Assembly (NCBI RefSeq): GCF_007655135.1
Contig: NW_022204356.1
Span: forward strand, 1-64,000
DNA: 64,000 nucleotides
Direction of reading: 5' to 3'
DNA from: Punica granatum
Lineage: Eukaryota; Streptophyta; Magnoliopsida; Myrtales; Lythraceae
The notes under the pieces are model-generated. The model made no database searches, was not told where the DNA came from, and saw only the letters and a list, made by a program, of their open reading frames with translations. Of this stretch, positions 53,101 through 64,000 are shown one piece after another. The translations under genes were made by a program, and so were the position numbers. How positions within the stretch are numbered: the first letter of the stretch is position 1; each line of letters begins with the position of its first letter.

Positions 53101-53978
53101 TAACGACGGGACTCGGCCCTACGGAAGATCAAAGGAAGGGACTCGGCCCTGGGGGGATCTAACGACGGGACTCGGCCCTACGGAAGATCAAAGGAAGGGA
53201 CTCGGCCCTGGGGGGATCTAACGACGGGACTCGGCCCTACGGAAGATCAAAGGAAGGGACTCGGCCCTGGGGGGATCTAACGACGGGACTCGGCCCTACG
53301 GAAGATCAAAGGAAGGGACTCGGCCCTGGGGGGATCTAACGACGGGACTCGGCCCTACGGAAGATCAAAGGAAGGGACTCGGCCCTGGGGGGATCTAACG
53401 ACGGGACTCGGCCCTACGGAAGATCAAAGGAAGGGACTCGGCCCTGGGGGGATCTAACGACGGGACTCGGCCCTACGGAAGATCAAAGGAAGGGACTCGG
53501 CCCTGGGGGGATCTAACGACGGGACTCGGCCCTACGGAAGATCAAAGGAAGGGACTCGGCCCTGGGGGGATCTAACGACGGGACTCGGCCCTACGGAAGA
53601 TCAAAGGAAGGGACTCGGCCCTGTGGGGGATCTAACGACGGGACTCGGCCCTACGGAAGATCAAAGGAAGGGACTCGGCCCTGGGGGGATCTAACGACGG
53701 GACTCGGCCCTACGGAAGATCAAAGGAAGGGACTCGGCCCTGGGGGGATCTAACGACGGGACTCGGCCCTACGGAAGATCAAAGGAAGGGACTCGGCCCT
53801 GGGGGGATCTAACGACGGGACTCGGCCCTACGGAAGATCAAAGGAAGGGACTCGGCCCTGGGGGGATCTAACGACGGGACTCGGCCCTACGGAAGATCAA
53901 AGGAAGGGACTCGGCCCTGGGGGGATCTAACGACGGGACTCGGCCCTACGGAAGATCAAAGGAAGGGACTCGGCCCTG
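50157..53978 (+). repeat. 13-unit higher-order repeat, period 768 bp
   Basis: Reading half-B variants as a barcode, the series G5, four G6, GTG5, G6, GTG5, five G6 makes 13 units. It starts at 51260 and again at 52028, and a further G5 starts at 52796; both spacings are exactly 768 bp. An earlier copy starts at 50157, with GTG5 294 bp later at 50451 as in the 51260 copy, but it is lengthened by about 335 bp containing the 50794 junction. The copy from 52796 lacks the four G6 units. G5 at 55630 and 56396 are again 13 units (766 bp) apart. Confidence 0.8.
50794..50805 (+). repeat. 12-bp stub and deletion junction
   Basis: GGGGCTCGGCCC is followed directly by ACTCGGCCCTACGG, so most of one half B and the GGG of the next half are missing. 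The stub carries the rare A to G change (GGGGCTC). The following half B has G7. This junction lies within the lengthened first copy of the higher-order repeat. Confidence 0.9.
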
Positions 53979-56900
53979 GGGGATCTAACGACGGGACTCG
54001 GCCCTACGGAAGATCAAAGGAAGGGACTCGGCCCTGGGGGGATCTAACGACGGGACTCGGCCCTACGGAAGATCAAAGGAAGGGACTCGGCCCTGGGGGG
54101 ATCTAACGACGGGACTCGGCCCTACGGAAGATCAAAGGAAGGGACTCGGCCCTGGGGGGATCTAACGACGGGACTCGGCCCTACGGAAGATCAAAGGAAG
54201 GGACTCGGCCCTGGGGGGATCTAACGACGGGACTCGGCCCTACGGAAGATCAAAGGAAGGGACTCGGCCCTGGGGGGATCTAACGACGGGACTCGGCCCT
54301 ACGGAAGATCAAAGGAAGGGACTCGGCCCTGGGGGGATCTAACGACGGGACTCGGCCCTACGGAAGATCAAAGGAAGGGACTCGGCCCTGGGGGGATCTA
54401 ACGACGGGACTCGGCCCTACGGAAGATCAAAGGAAGGGACTCGGCCCTGGGGGGATCTAACGACGGGACTCGGCCCTACGGAAGATCAAAGGAAGGGACT
54501 CGGCCCTGGGGGGATCTAACGACGGGACTCGGCCCTACGGAAGATCAAAGGAAGGGACTCGGCCCTGTGGGGGATCTAACGACGGGACTCGGCCCTACGG
54601 AAGATCAAAGGAAGGGACTCGGCCCTGGGGGATCTAACGACGGGACTCGGCCCTACGGAAGATCAAAGGAAGGGACTCGGCCCTGGGGGGATCTAACGAC
54701 GGGACTCGGCCCTACGGAAGATCAAAGGAAGGGACTCGGCCCTGGGGGGATCTAACGACGGGACTCGGCCCTACGGAAGATCAAAGGAAGGGACTCGGCC
54801 CTGGGGGGATCTAACGACGGGACTCGGCCCTACGGAAGATCAAAGGAAGGGACTCGGCCCTGGGGGGATCTAACGACGGGACTCGGCCCTACGGAAGATC
54901 AAAGGAAGGGACTCGGCCCTGGGGGGATCTAACGACGGGACTCGGCCCTACGGAAGATCAAAGGAAGGGACTCGGCCCTGGGGGGATCTAACGACGGGAC
55001 TCGGCCCTACGGAAGATCAAAGGAAGGGACTCGGCCCTGGGGGGATCTAACGACGGGACTCGGCCCTACGGAAGATCAAAGGAAGGGACTCGGCCCTGGG
55101 GGGATCTAACGACGGGACTCGGCCCTACGGAAGATCAAAGGAAGGGACTCGGCCCTGGGGGGATCTAACGACGGGACTCGGCCCTACGGAAGATCAAAGG
55201 AAGGGACTCGGCCCTGGGGGGATCTAACGACGGGACTCGGCCCTACGGAAGATCAAAGGAAGGGACTCGGCCCTGTGGGGGATCTAACGACGGGACTCGG
55301 CCCTACGGAAGATCAAAGGAAGGGACTCGGCCCTGGGGGGATCTAACGACGGGACTCGGCCCTACGGAAGATCAAAGGAAGGGACTCGGCCCTGGGGGGA
55401 TCTAACGACGGGACTCGGCCCTACGGAAGATCAAAGGAAGGGACTCGGCCCTGGGGGGATCTAACGACGGGACTCGGCCCTACGGAAGATCAAAGGAAGG
55501 GACTCGGCCCTGGGGGGATCTAACGACGGGACTCGGCCCTACGGAAGATCAAAGGAAGGGACTCGGCCCTGGGGGGATCTAACGACGGGACTCGGCCCTA
55601 CGGAAGATCAAAGGAAGGGACTCGGCCCTGGGGGATCTAACGACGGGACTCGGCCCTACGGAAGATCAAAGGAAGGGACTCGGCCCTGGGGGGATCTAAC
55701 GACGGGACTCGGCCCTACGGAAGATCAAAGGAAGGGACTCGGCCCTGGGGGGATCTAACGACGGGACTCGGCCCTACGGAAGATCAAAGGAAGGGACTCG
55801 GCCCTGGGGGGATCTAACGACGGGACTCGGCCCTACGGAAGATCAAAGGAAGGGACTCGGCCCTGGGGGGATCTAACGACGGGACTCGGCCCTACGGAAG
55901 ATCAAAGGAAGGGACTCGGCCCTGGGGGGATCTAACGACGGGACTCGGCCCTACGGAAGATCAAAGGAAGGGACTCGGCCCTGGGGGGATCTAACGACGG
56001 GACTCGGCCCTACGGAAGATCAAAGGAAGGGACTCGGCCCTGGGGGGATCTAACGACGGGACTCGGCCCTACGGAAGATCAAAGGAAGGGACTCGGCCCT
56101 GGGGGGATCTAACGACGGGACTCGGCCCTACGGAAGATCAAAGGAAGGGACTCGGCCCTGGGGGGATCTAACGACGGGACTCGGCCCTACGGAAGATCAA
56201 AGGAAGGGACTCGGCCCTGGGGGGATCTAACGACGGGACTCGGCCCTACGGAAGATCAAAGGAAGGGACTCGGCCCTGGGGGGATCTAACGACGGGACTC
56301 GGCCCTACGGAAGATCAAAGGAAGGGACTCGGCCCTGGGGGGATCTAACGACGGGACTCGGCCCTACGGAAGATCAAAGGAAGGGACTCGGCCCTGGGGG
56401 ATCTAACGACGGGACTCGGCCCTACGGAAGATCAAAGGAAGGGACTCGGCCCTGGGGGGATCTAACGACGGGACTCGGCCCTACGGAAGATCAAAGGAAG
56501 GGACTCGGCCCTGTGGGGATCTAACGACGGGACTCGGCCCTACGGAAGATCAAAGGAAGGGACTCGGCCCTGGGGGGATCTAACGACGGGACTCGGCCCT
56601 ACGGAAGATCAAAGGAAGGGACTCGGCCCTGGGGGGATCTAACGACGGGACTCGGCCCTACGGAAGATCAAAGGAAGGGACTCGGCCCTGTGGGGGATCT
56701 AACGACGGGACTCGGCCCTACGGAAGATCAAAGGAAGGGACTCGGCCCTGTGGGGGATCTAACGACGGGACTCGGCCCTACGGAAGATCAAAGGAAGGGA
56801 CTCGGCCCTGGGGGGATCTAACGACGGGACTCGGCCCTACGGAAGATCAAAGGAAGGGACTCGGCCCTGTGGGGGATCTAACGACGGGACTCGGCCCTAC

Positions 56901-59900
56901 GGAAGATCAAAGGAAGGGACTCGGCCCTGGGGGATCTAACGACGGGACTCGGCCCTACGGAAGATCAAAGGAAGGGACTCGGCCCTGGGGGGATCTAACG
57001 ACGGGACTCGGCCCTACGGAAGATCAAAGGAAGGGACTCGGCCCTGGGGGGATCTAACGACGGGACTCGGCCCTACGGAAGATCAAAGGAAGGGACTCGG
57101 CCCTGTGGGGGATCTAACGACGGGACTCGGCCCTACGGAAGATCAAAGGAAGGGACTCGGCCCTGGGGGGATCTAACGACGGGACTCGGCCCTACGGAAG
57201 ATCAAAGGAAGGGGCTCGGCCCTGGGGGGATCTAACGACGGGACTCGGCCCTACGGAAGATCAAAGGAAGGGACTCGGCCCTGGGGGGATCTAACGACGG
57301 GACTCGGCCCTACGGAAGATCAAAGGAAGGGACTCGGCCCTGGGGGGATCTAACGACGGGACTCGGCCCTACGGAAGATCAAAGGAAGGGACTCGGCCCT
57401 GGGGGGATCTAACGACGGGACTCGGCCCTACGGAAGATCAAAGGAAGGGACTCGGCCCTGGGGGGATCTAACGACGGGACTCGGCCCTACGGAAGATCAA
57501 AGGAAGGGACTCGGCCCTGGGGGGATCTAACGACGGGACTCGGCCCTACGGAAGATCAAAGGAAGGGACTCGGCCCTGTGGGGATCTAACGACGGGACTC
57601 GGCCCTACGGAAGATCAAAGGAAGGGACTCGGCCCTGGGGGGATCTAACGACGGGACTCGGCCCTACGGAAGATCAAAGGAAGGGACTCGGCCCTGTGGG
57701 GGATCTAACGACGGGACTCGGCCCTACGGAAGATCAAAGGAAGGGACTCGGCCCTGGGGGGATCTAACGACGGGACTCGGCCCTACGGAAGATCAAAGGA
57801 AGGGACTCGGCCCTGGGGGGATCTAACGACGGGACTCGGCCCTACGGAAGATCAAAGGAAGGGACTCGGCCCTGGGGGATCTAACGACGGGACTCGGCCC
57901 TACGGAAGATCAAAGGAAGGGACTCGGCCCTGGGGGGATCTAACGACGGGACTCGGCCCTACGGAAGATCAAAGGAAGGGACTCGGCCCTGGGGGGATCT
58001 AACGACGGGACTCGGCCCTACGGAAGATCAAAGGAAGGGACTCGGCCCTGGGGGGATCTAACGACGGGACTCGGCCCTACGGAAGATCAAAGGAAGGGAC
58101 TCGGCCCTGGGGGGATCTAACGACGGGACTCGGCCCTACGGAAGATCAAAGGAAGGGACTCGGCCCTGGGGGATCTAACGACGGGACTCGGCCCTACGGA
58201 AGATCAAAGGAAGGGACTCGGCCCTGGGGGGATCTAACGACGGGACTCGGCCCTACGGAAGATCAAAGGAAGGGACTCGGCCCTGGGGGGATCTAACGAC
58301 GGGACTCGGCCCTACGGAAGATCAAAGGAAGGGACTCGGCCCTGGGGGGATCTAACGACGGGACTCGGCCCTACGGAAGATCAAAGGAAGGGACTCGGCC
58401 CTGTGGGGGATCTAACGACGGGACTCGGCCCTACGGAAGATCAAAGGAAGGGACTCGGCCCTGGGGGATCTAACGACGGGACTCGGCCCTACGGAAGATC
58501 AAAGGAAGGGACTCGGCCCTGGGGGGATCTAACGACGGGACTCGGCCCTACGGAAGATCAAAGGAAGGGACTCGGCCCTGGGGGGATCTAACGACGGGAC
58601 TCGGCCCTACGGAAGATCAAAGGAAGGGACTCGGCCCTGGGGGGATCTAACGACGGGACTCGGCCCTACGGAAGATCAAAGGAAGGGACTCGGCCCTGGG
58701 GGGATCTAACGACGGGACTCGGCCCTACGGAAGATCAAAGGAAGGGACTCGGCCCTGTGGGGATCTAACGACGGGACTCGGCCCTACGGAAGATCAAAGG
58801 AAGGGACTCGGCCCTGGGGGGATCTAACGACGGGACTCGGCCCTACGGAAGATCAAAGGAAGGGACTCGGCCCTGGGGGGATCTAACGACGGGACTCGGC
58901 CCTACGGAAGATCAAAGGAAGGGACTCGGCCCTGGGGGGATCTAACGACGGGACTCGGCCCTACGGAAGATCAAAGGAAGGGACTCGGCCCTGGGGGGAT
59001 CTAACGACGGGACTCGGCCCTACGGAAGATCAAAGGAAGGGACTCGGCCCTGGGGGGATCTAACGACGGGACTCGGCCCTACGGAAGATCAAAGGAAGGG
59101 ACTCGGCCCTGGGGGGATCTAACGACGGGACTCGGCCCTACGGAAGATCAAAGGAAGGGACTCGGCCCTGTGGGGGATCTAACGACGGGACTCGGCCCTA
59201 CGGAAGATCAAAGGAAGGGACTCGGCCCTGGGGGGATCTAACGACGGGACTCGGCCCTACGGAAGATCAAAGGAAGGGACTCGGCCCTGTGGGGGATCTA
59301 ACGACGGGACTCGGCCCTACGGAAGATCAAAGGAAGGGACTCGGCCCTGTGGGGGATCTAACGACGGGACTCGGCCCTACGGAAGATCAAAGGAAGGGAC
59401 TCGGCCCTGGGGGGATCTAACGACGGGACTCGGCCCTACGGAAGATCAAAGGAAGGGACTCGGCCCTGGGGGGATCTAACGACGGGACTCGGCCCTACGG
59501 AAGATCAAAGGAAGGGACTCGGCCCTGGGGGGATCTAACGACGGGACTCGGCCCTACGGAAGATCAAAGGAAGGGACTCGGCCCTGGGGGGATCTAACGA
59601 CGGGACTCGGCCCTACGGAAGATCAAAGGAAGGGACTCGGCCCTGGGGGGATCTAACGACGGGACTCGGCCCTACGGAAGATCAAAGGAAGGGACTCGGC
59701 CCTGGGGGATCTAACGACGGGACTCGGCCCTACGGAAGATCAAAGGAAGGGACTCGGCCCTGGGGGATCTAACGACGGGACTCGGCCCTACGGAAGATCA
59801 AAGGAAGGGACTCGGCCCTGTGGGGATCTAACGACGGGACTCGGCCCTACGGAAGATCAAAGGAAGGGACTCGGCCCTGGGGGGATCTAACGACGGGACT

Positions 59901-61489
59901 CGGCCCTACGGAAGATCAAAGGAAGGGACTCGGCCCTGTGGGGGATCTAACGACGGGACTCGGCCCTACGGAAGATCAAAGGAAGGGACTCGGCCCTGGG
60001 GGGATCTAACGACGGGACTCGGCCCTACGGAAGATCAAAGGAAGGGACTCGGCCCTGGGGGGATCTAACGACGGGACTCGGCCCTACGGAAGATCAAAGG
60101 AAGGGACTCGGCCCTGGGGGGATCTAACGACGGGACTCGGCCCTACGGAAGATCAAAGGAAGGGACTCGGCCCTGTGGGGGATCTAACGACGGGACTCGG
60201 CCCTACGGAAGATCAAAGGAAGGGACTCGGCCCTGTGGGGGATCTAACGACGGGACTCGGCCCTACGGAAGATCAAAGGAAGGGACTCGGCCCTGGGGGG
60301 ATCTAACGACGGGACTCGGCCCTACGGAAGATCAAAGGAAGGGACTCGGCCCTGGGGGGATCTAACGACGGGACTCGGCCCTACGGAAGATCAAAGGAAG
60401 GGACTCGGCCCTGGGGGGATCTAACGACGGGACTCGGCCCTACGGAAGATCAAAGGAAGGGACTCGGCCCTGGGGGGGATCTAACGACGGGACTCGGCCC
60501 TACGGAAGATCAAAGGAAGGGACTCGGCCCTGGGGGATCTAACGACGGGACTCGGCCCTACGGAAGATCAAAGGAAGGGACTCGGCCCTGGGGGGATCTA
60601 ACGACGGGACTCGGCCCTACGGAAGATCAAAGGAAGGGACTCGGCCCTGGGGGGATCTAACGACGGGACTCGGCCCTACGGAAGATCAAAGGAAGGGACT
60701 CGGCCCTGGGGGGATCTAACGACGGGACTCGGCCCTACGGAAGATCAAAGGAAGGGACTCGGCCCTGTGGGGGATCTAACGACGGGACTCGGCCCTACGG
60801 AAGATCAAAGGAAGGGACTCGGCCCTGGGGGGATCTAACGACGGGACTCGGCCCTACGGAAGATCAAAGGAAGGGACTCGGCCCTGGGGGGATCTAACGA
60901 CGGGACTCGGCCCTACGGAAGATCAAAGGAAGGGACTCGGCCCTGTGGGGGATCTAACGACGGGACTCGGCCCTACGGAAGATCAAAGGAAGGGACTCGG
61001 CCCTGGGGGGATCTAACGACGGGACTCGGCCCTACGGAAGATCAAAGGAAGGGACTCGGCCCTGGGGGGATCTAACGACGGGACTCGGCCCTACGGAAGA
61101 TCAAAGGAAGGGACTCGGCCCTGGGGGGATCTAACGACGGGACTCGGCCCTACGGAAGATCAAAGGAAGGGACTCGGCCCTGGGGGGATCTAACGACGGG
61201 ACTCGGCCCTACGGAAGATCAAAGGAAGGGACTCGGCCCTGGGGGGATCTAACGACGGGACTCGGCCCTACGGAAGATCAAAGGAAGGGACTCGGCCCTG
61301 GGGGATCTAACGACGGGACTCGGCCCTACGGAAGATCAAAGGAAGGGACTCGGCCCTGGGGGGATCTAACGACGGGACTCGGCCCTACGGAAGATCAAAG
61401 GAAGGGACTCGGCCCTGGGGGATCTAACGACGGGACTCGGCCTACGGAAGATCAAAGGAAGGGACTCGGCCCTGGGGGGATCTAACGAC

Positions 61490-61537
61490 GGGACTCGGCC
61501 CTACGGAAGGATCAAAAGGGAAGGGGGATCTAACGAC
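61490..61537 (+). repeat. 48-bp fused A-B unit
   Basis: A half A with several extra bases (GGAAGGATCAAAAGGG) runs directly into GGGGGATCTAACGAC, so the GGACTCGGCCCT head of half B is missing. This is the first strongly broken unit of the right end. Confidence 0.85.
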
Positions 61538-62038
61538 GGGACTCGGCCCTACGGAAGATCAAAGGAAGGGACTCGGCCCTGGGGGGATCTAACGACGGGA
61601 CTCGGCCCTACGGAAGATCAAAGGAAGGGACTCGGCCCTGGGGGGATCTAACGACGGGACTCGGCCCTACGGAAGATCAAAGGAAGGGACTCGGCCCTGG
61701 GGGGATCTAACGACGGCACTCGGCCCTACGGAAGATCAAAGGAAGGGACTCGGCCCTGGGAGATCTAACGACGGGACTCGGCCCTACGGAAGATCAAAGG
61801 AAGGGAATCGGCCCTGGGGGGGATCTAACGACGGGACTCGGCCCTACGGAAGATCAAAGGAAGGGACTCGGCCCTGGGGGGATCTAACGACGGGACTCGG
61901 CCCTACGGAAGATCAAAGGAAGGGACTCGGCCCTGGGGGGATCTAACGACGGGACTCGGCCCTACGGAAGATCAAAGGAAGGGACTCGGCCCTGGGGGAT
62001 CTAACGACGGGACTCGGCCCTACGGAAGATCAAAGGAA

Positions 62039-62068
62039 GGGGCTCGGCCCTACGGAAGATCAAAGGAA
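62039..62068 (+). repeat. A-A junction: half B replaced by half A
   Basis: Two half-A-type monomers are adjacent. The second begins GGGGCTC, the change otherwise seen only at the start of half B (3402, 50797, 57214), and then has a half-A tail. It is therefore a B-head/A-tail hybrid, the product expected from an exchange 30 bp out of register between the two halves. Confidence 0.85.
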
Positions 62069-64000
62069 GGGACTCGGCCCTGTGGGGGATCTAACGACGG
62101 GACTCGGCCCTACGGAAGATCAAAGGAAGGGACTCGGCCCTGTGGGGGGATCTAACGACGGGACTCGGGCCTACGGAAGATCAAAGGAGGGACTCGGCCC
62201 TGGGGGGATCTAACGACGGGACTCGGCCCTACGGAAGATCAAAGGAAGGGACTCGGCCCTGGGGGGGATCTAACGACGGGACTCGGCCCTACGGAAGATC
62301 AAAGGAAGGGACTCGGCCCTGGGGGGATCTAACGACGGGACTCGGCCCTACGGAAGATCAAAGGAAGGGACTCGGCCCTGGGGGGATCTAACGACGGGAC
62401 TCGGCCCTACGGAAGATCAAAGGAAGGGAATCGGCCCTGCGGGGGATCTAACGACGGGACTCGGCCCCTACGGAAGATCAAAGGAAGGGACTCGGACCTG
62501 GGGGGATCTAACGACGGGACTCGGCCCTACGGAAGATCAAAGGAAGGGACTCGGCCCTGGGGGGATCTAACGACGGGACTCGGCCCTACGGAAGATCAAA
62601 GGAAGGGACTCGGCCCTGGGGGGATCTAACGACGGGACTCGGCCCTACGGAAGATCAAAGGAAGGGACTCGGCCCTGGGGGGATCTAACGACGGGACTCG
62701 GCCCCTACGGAAGATCAAAGGAAGGGACTCGGCCCTGGGGGGGATCTAACGACGGGACTCGGCCCTACGGAAGATCAAAGGAAGGGACTCGGCCCTGTGG
62801 GGGATCTAACGACGGGACTCGGCCCTACGGAAGATCAAAGGAAGGGACTCGGCCCTGGGGGGGATCTAACGACGGGACTCGGCCCTACGGAAGATCAAAG
62901 GAAGGGACTCGGCCCTGGGGGGGATCTAACGACGGGACTCGGCCCTACGGAAGATCAAAGGAAGGGACTCGGCCCTGGGGGGGATCTAACGACGGGACTC
63001 GGCCCTACGGAAGATCAAAGGAAGGGACTCGGCCCTGGGGGGATCTAACGACGGGACTCGGCCCTACGGAAGATCAAAGGAAGGGACTCGGCCCTGGGGG
63101 GATCTAACGACGGGACTCGGCCCTACGGAAGATCAAAGGAAGGGACTCGGCCCTGTGGGGGATCTAACGACGGGACTCGGCCCTACGGAAGATCAAAGGA
63201 AGGGACTCGGCCCTGGGGATCTAACGACGGGACTCGGCCCTACGGAAGATCAAAGGAAGGGACTCGGCCCTGGGGGATCTAACGACGGGACTCGGCCCTA
63301 CGGAAGATCAAAGGAAGGGACTCGGCCTGTGGGGATCTAACGACGGGACTCGGCCCTACGGAAGATCAAAGGAGGGACTCGGCCCTGTGGGGATCTAACG
63401 ACGGGACTCGGCCCTACGGAAGATCAAAGGAAGGGACTCGGCCCGGGGATCTAACGACGGGACTCGGCCCTACGGAAGATCAAAGGAAGGGACTCGGCCC
63501 TGTGGGGATCTAACGACGGGACTCGGCCCTACGGAAGATCAAAGGAAGGGACTCGGCCTGGGGGATCTAACGACGGGACTCGCCCTACGGAAGATCAAAG
63601 GAAGGGACTCGGCCCTGGGGGGATCTAACGACGGGACTCGGCCCTACGGAAGATCAAAGGAAGGGACTCGGCCCTGGGGGGATCTAACGACGGGACTCGG
63701 CCCTACGGAAGATCAAGGAAGGGACTCGGCCCTGGGGGGATCTAACGACGGGACTCGGCCCTACGGAAGATCAAAGGAAGGGACTCGGCCCTGTGGGGAT
63801 CTAACGACGGGACTCGGCCCTACGGAAGATCAAAGGAAGGGACTCGGCCCTGGGGGGATCTAACGACGGGACTCGGCCCTACGGAAGATCAAAGGAAGGG
63901 ACTCGGCCCTGGGGGGGATCTAACGAAGGGACTCGGCCCTACGGAAGATCAAAGGAAGGGACTCGGCCCTGTGGGGATCTAACGACGGGACTCGGCCCTA

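Larger units (their letters stand above)
47274..61489 (+). repeat. Right arm: mixed variants return
   Basis: G5 units reappear at 47274, 47686, 47744 and 47861, and the first GTG5 at 49450; the array has no GTG form between about 19411 and 49449. Further right, G5, GTG5 and GTG4 are intermixed as in the left arm. A cassette of GTG5, five G6 and one G5 recurs with its GTG5 at 51673, 52441, 53623 and 55275. A GTG5-G5-G6-G6 series recurs at 54567, 56869 and 58403. Other changes are A to G at 57214 and G7 near 60472. Confidence 0.88.
942..64000 (+). repeat. Giant 59-bp dimeric tandem-repeat array, continuing past the window
   Basis: One head-to-tail repeat occupies all of this span in a single orientation. 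The consensus unit is half A (30 bp: GGGACTCGGCCCT then ACGGAAGATCAAAGGAA) plus half B (29 bp: GGGACTCGGCCCT then GGGGGGATCTAACGAC). Dividing the length by about 59.1 gives some 1,067 units. Full-length halves agree at 23 of 30 positions, so the unit is a dimer of an older monomer. Consensus base counts are G 22, C 15, A 15, T 7, with five CpG per unit. Each half carries GATC, GGCC and GACTC. No inserted element, inversion or gene was seen anywhere in the span. The function is unknown; heterochromatin, subtelomeric or pericentromeric satellite are possibilities that the sequence alone cannot separate. Confidence 0.98.
61490..64000 (+). repeat. Right part of array with many substitutions and indels
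   Basis: Unit quality falls sharply. Examples are GGCACTC near 61716, CTGGGAGATC near 61760, GGGAATC at 61807 and 62430, CGGGCC near 62169, CTGCGGGGG near 62439, CGGACCTG near 62495 and ACGAAGGG near 63926. Single bases are lost from homopolymers at many points between 63170 and 63720, for instance GGCCTG, GGCCCGGGGATC, CTCGCCC and ATCAAGG. G7 units cluster at 62740-62990. This is expected if the right border lies not far beyond the window, though lower consensus quality is another explanation. The border itself is not reached. Confidence 0.85.

Noticed and set aside
3117..63340. Many 61-122 residue open frames inside the array
   Set aside because: All are translations of the satellite that stay open only across runs of 60-bp or length-compensating variants. 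They mark barcodes, not genes.
942..64000. CRISPR array with a 13-bp repeat and about 17-bp spacers
   Set aside because: The spacers are just two fixed sequences in strict alternation, no cas genes are present, and the repeat is too short.
942..64000. Telomeric repeat
   Set aside because: The unit is 59 bp and contains no TTAGGG- or TTTAGGG-like tandem motif. A subtelomeric position remains possible but is not shown.
942..64000. Subrepeats of an rDNA intergenic spacer
   Set aside because: GC-rich 60-bp units would fit, but 63 kb without any rRNA gene is too long, and the flank has no rRNA sequence.
942..64000. RNA polymerase III B-box in GGGACTCGGCCC
   Set aside because: It resembles the B-box only at its ends; no A-box, tRNA fold or T-run terminator accompanies it.

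Overview
The window is almost entirely one tandem-repeat (satellite/minisatellite) array. About 0.9 kb of apparently single-copy DNA on the left (1-884) runs through two decayed repeat copies (885-941) into the array. The array fills 942-64000 and leaves the window on the right still in progress. The repeat unit is 59 bp (58-60 bp variants), roughly 1,065-1,070 copies (window length divided by unit length, not counted by machine). No convincing gene, RNA gene, transposon or CRISPR lies in the array. The organism is a eukaryote by inference: long GC-rich satellite, no dense coding, intron-like signals in the flank. A plant is plausible, but nothing seen proves it.

Unit structure: each 59/60-bp unit is a dimer of two related ~30-bp halves. 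Both begin GGGACTCGGCCCT. Half A continues ACGGAAGATCAAAGGAA; half B continues GGGGGGATCTAACGAC or, in the 60-bp form, GTGGGGGATCTAACGAC. At full length the halves match at 23 of 30 positions, so an older 30-bp monomer was dimerised and then amplified. The consensus is about 63% GC, has 5 CpG per unit, and is purine-rich on the + strand (37 of 59).

Layout: (1) 1-884 flank, with one weak candidate terminal exon. (2) 885-941 decayed half-units, changed mainly by C:G to T:A transitions. (3) 942-1302 old edge with 60-bp units. (4) 1303-19410 left arm mixing 58-, 59- and 60-bp variants. (5) 19411-23407 nearly uniform transition. (6) 23408-47273 core, about 404 successive units in which I saw no difference. 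(7) 47274-61489 right arm, variable again, with a 13-unit (768-bp) higher-order repeat. (8) 61490-64000 right part with many substitutions, single-base indels and broken units. Old variable ends around a uniform centre are what unequal exchange or a recent central expansion would give; an assembly artefact in the core cannot be excluded from sequence alone.

Nearly all variation sits in one short site, the G-run of half B. Its variants (G5, G6, G7, GTG5, GTG4) act as a barcode of array history and reveal the higher-order repeat. There are no interacting genes to describe; the interest is in how the array arose, was homogenised and is bounded.
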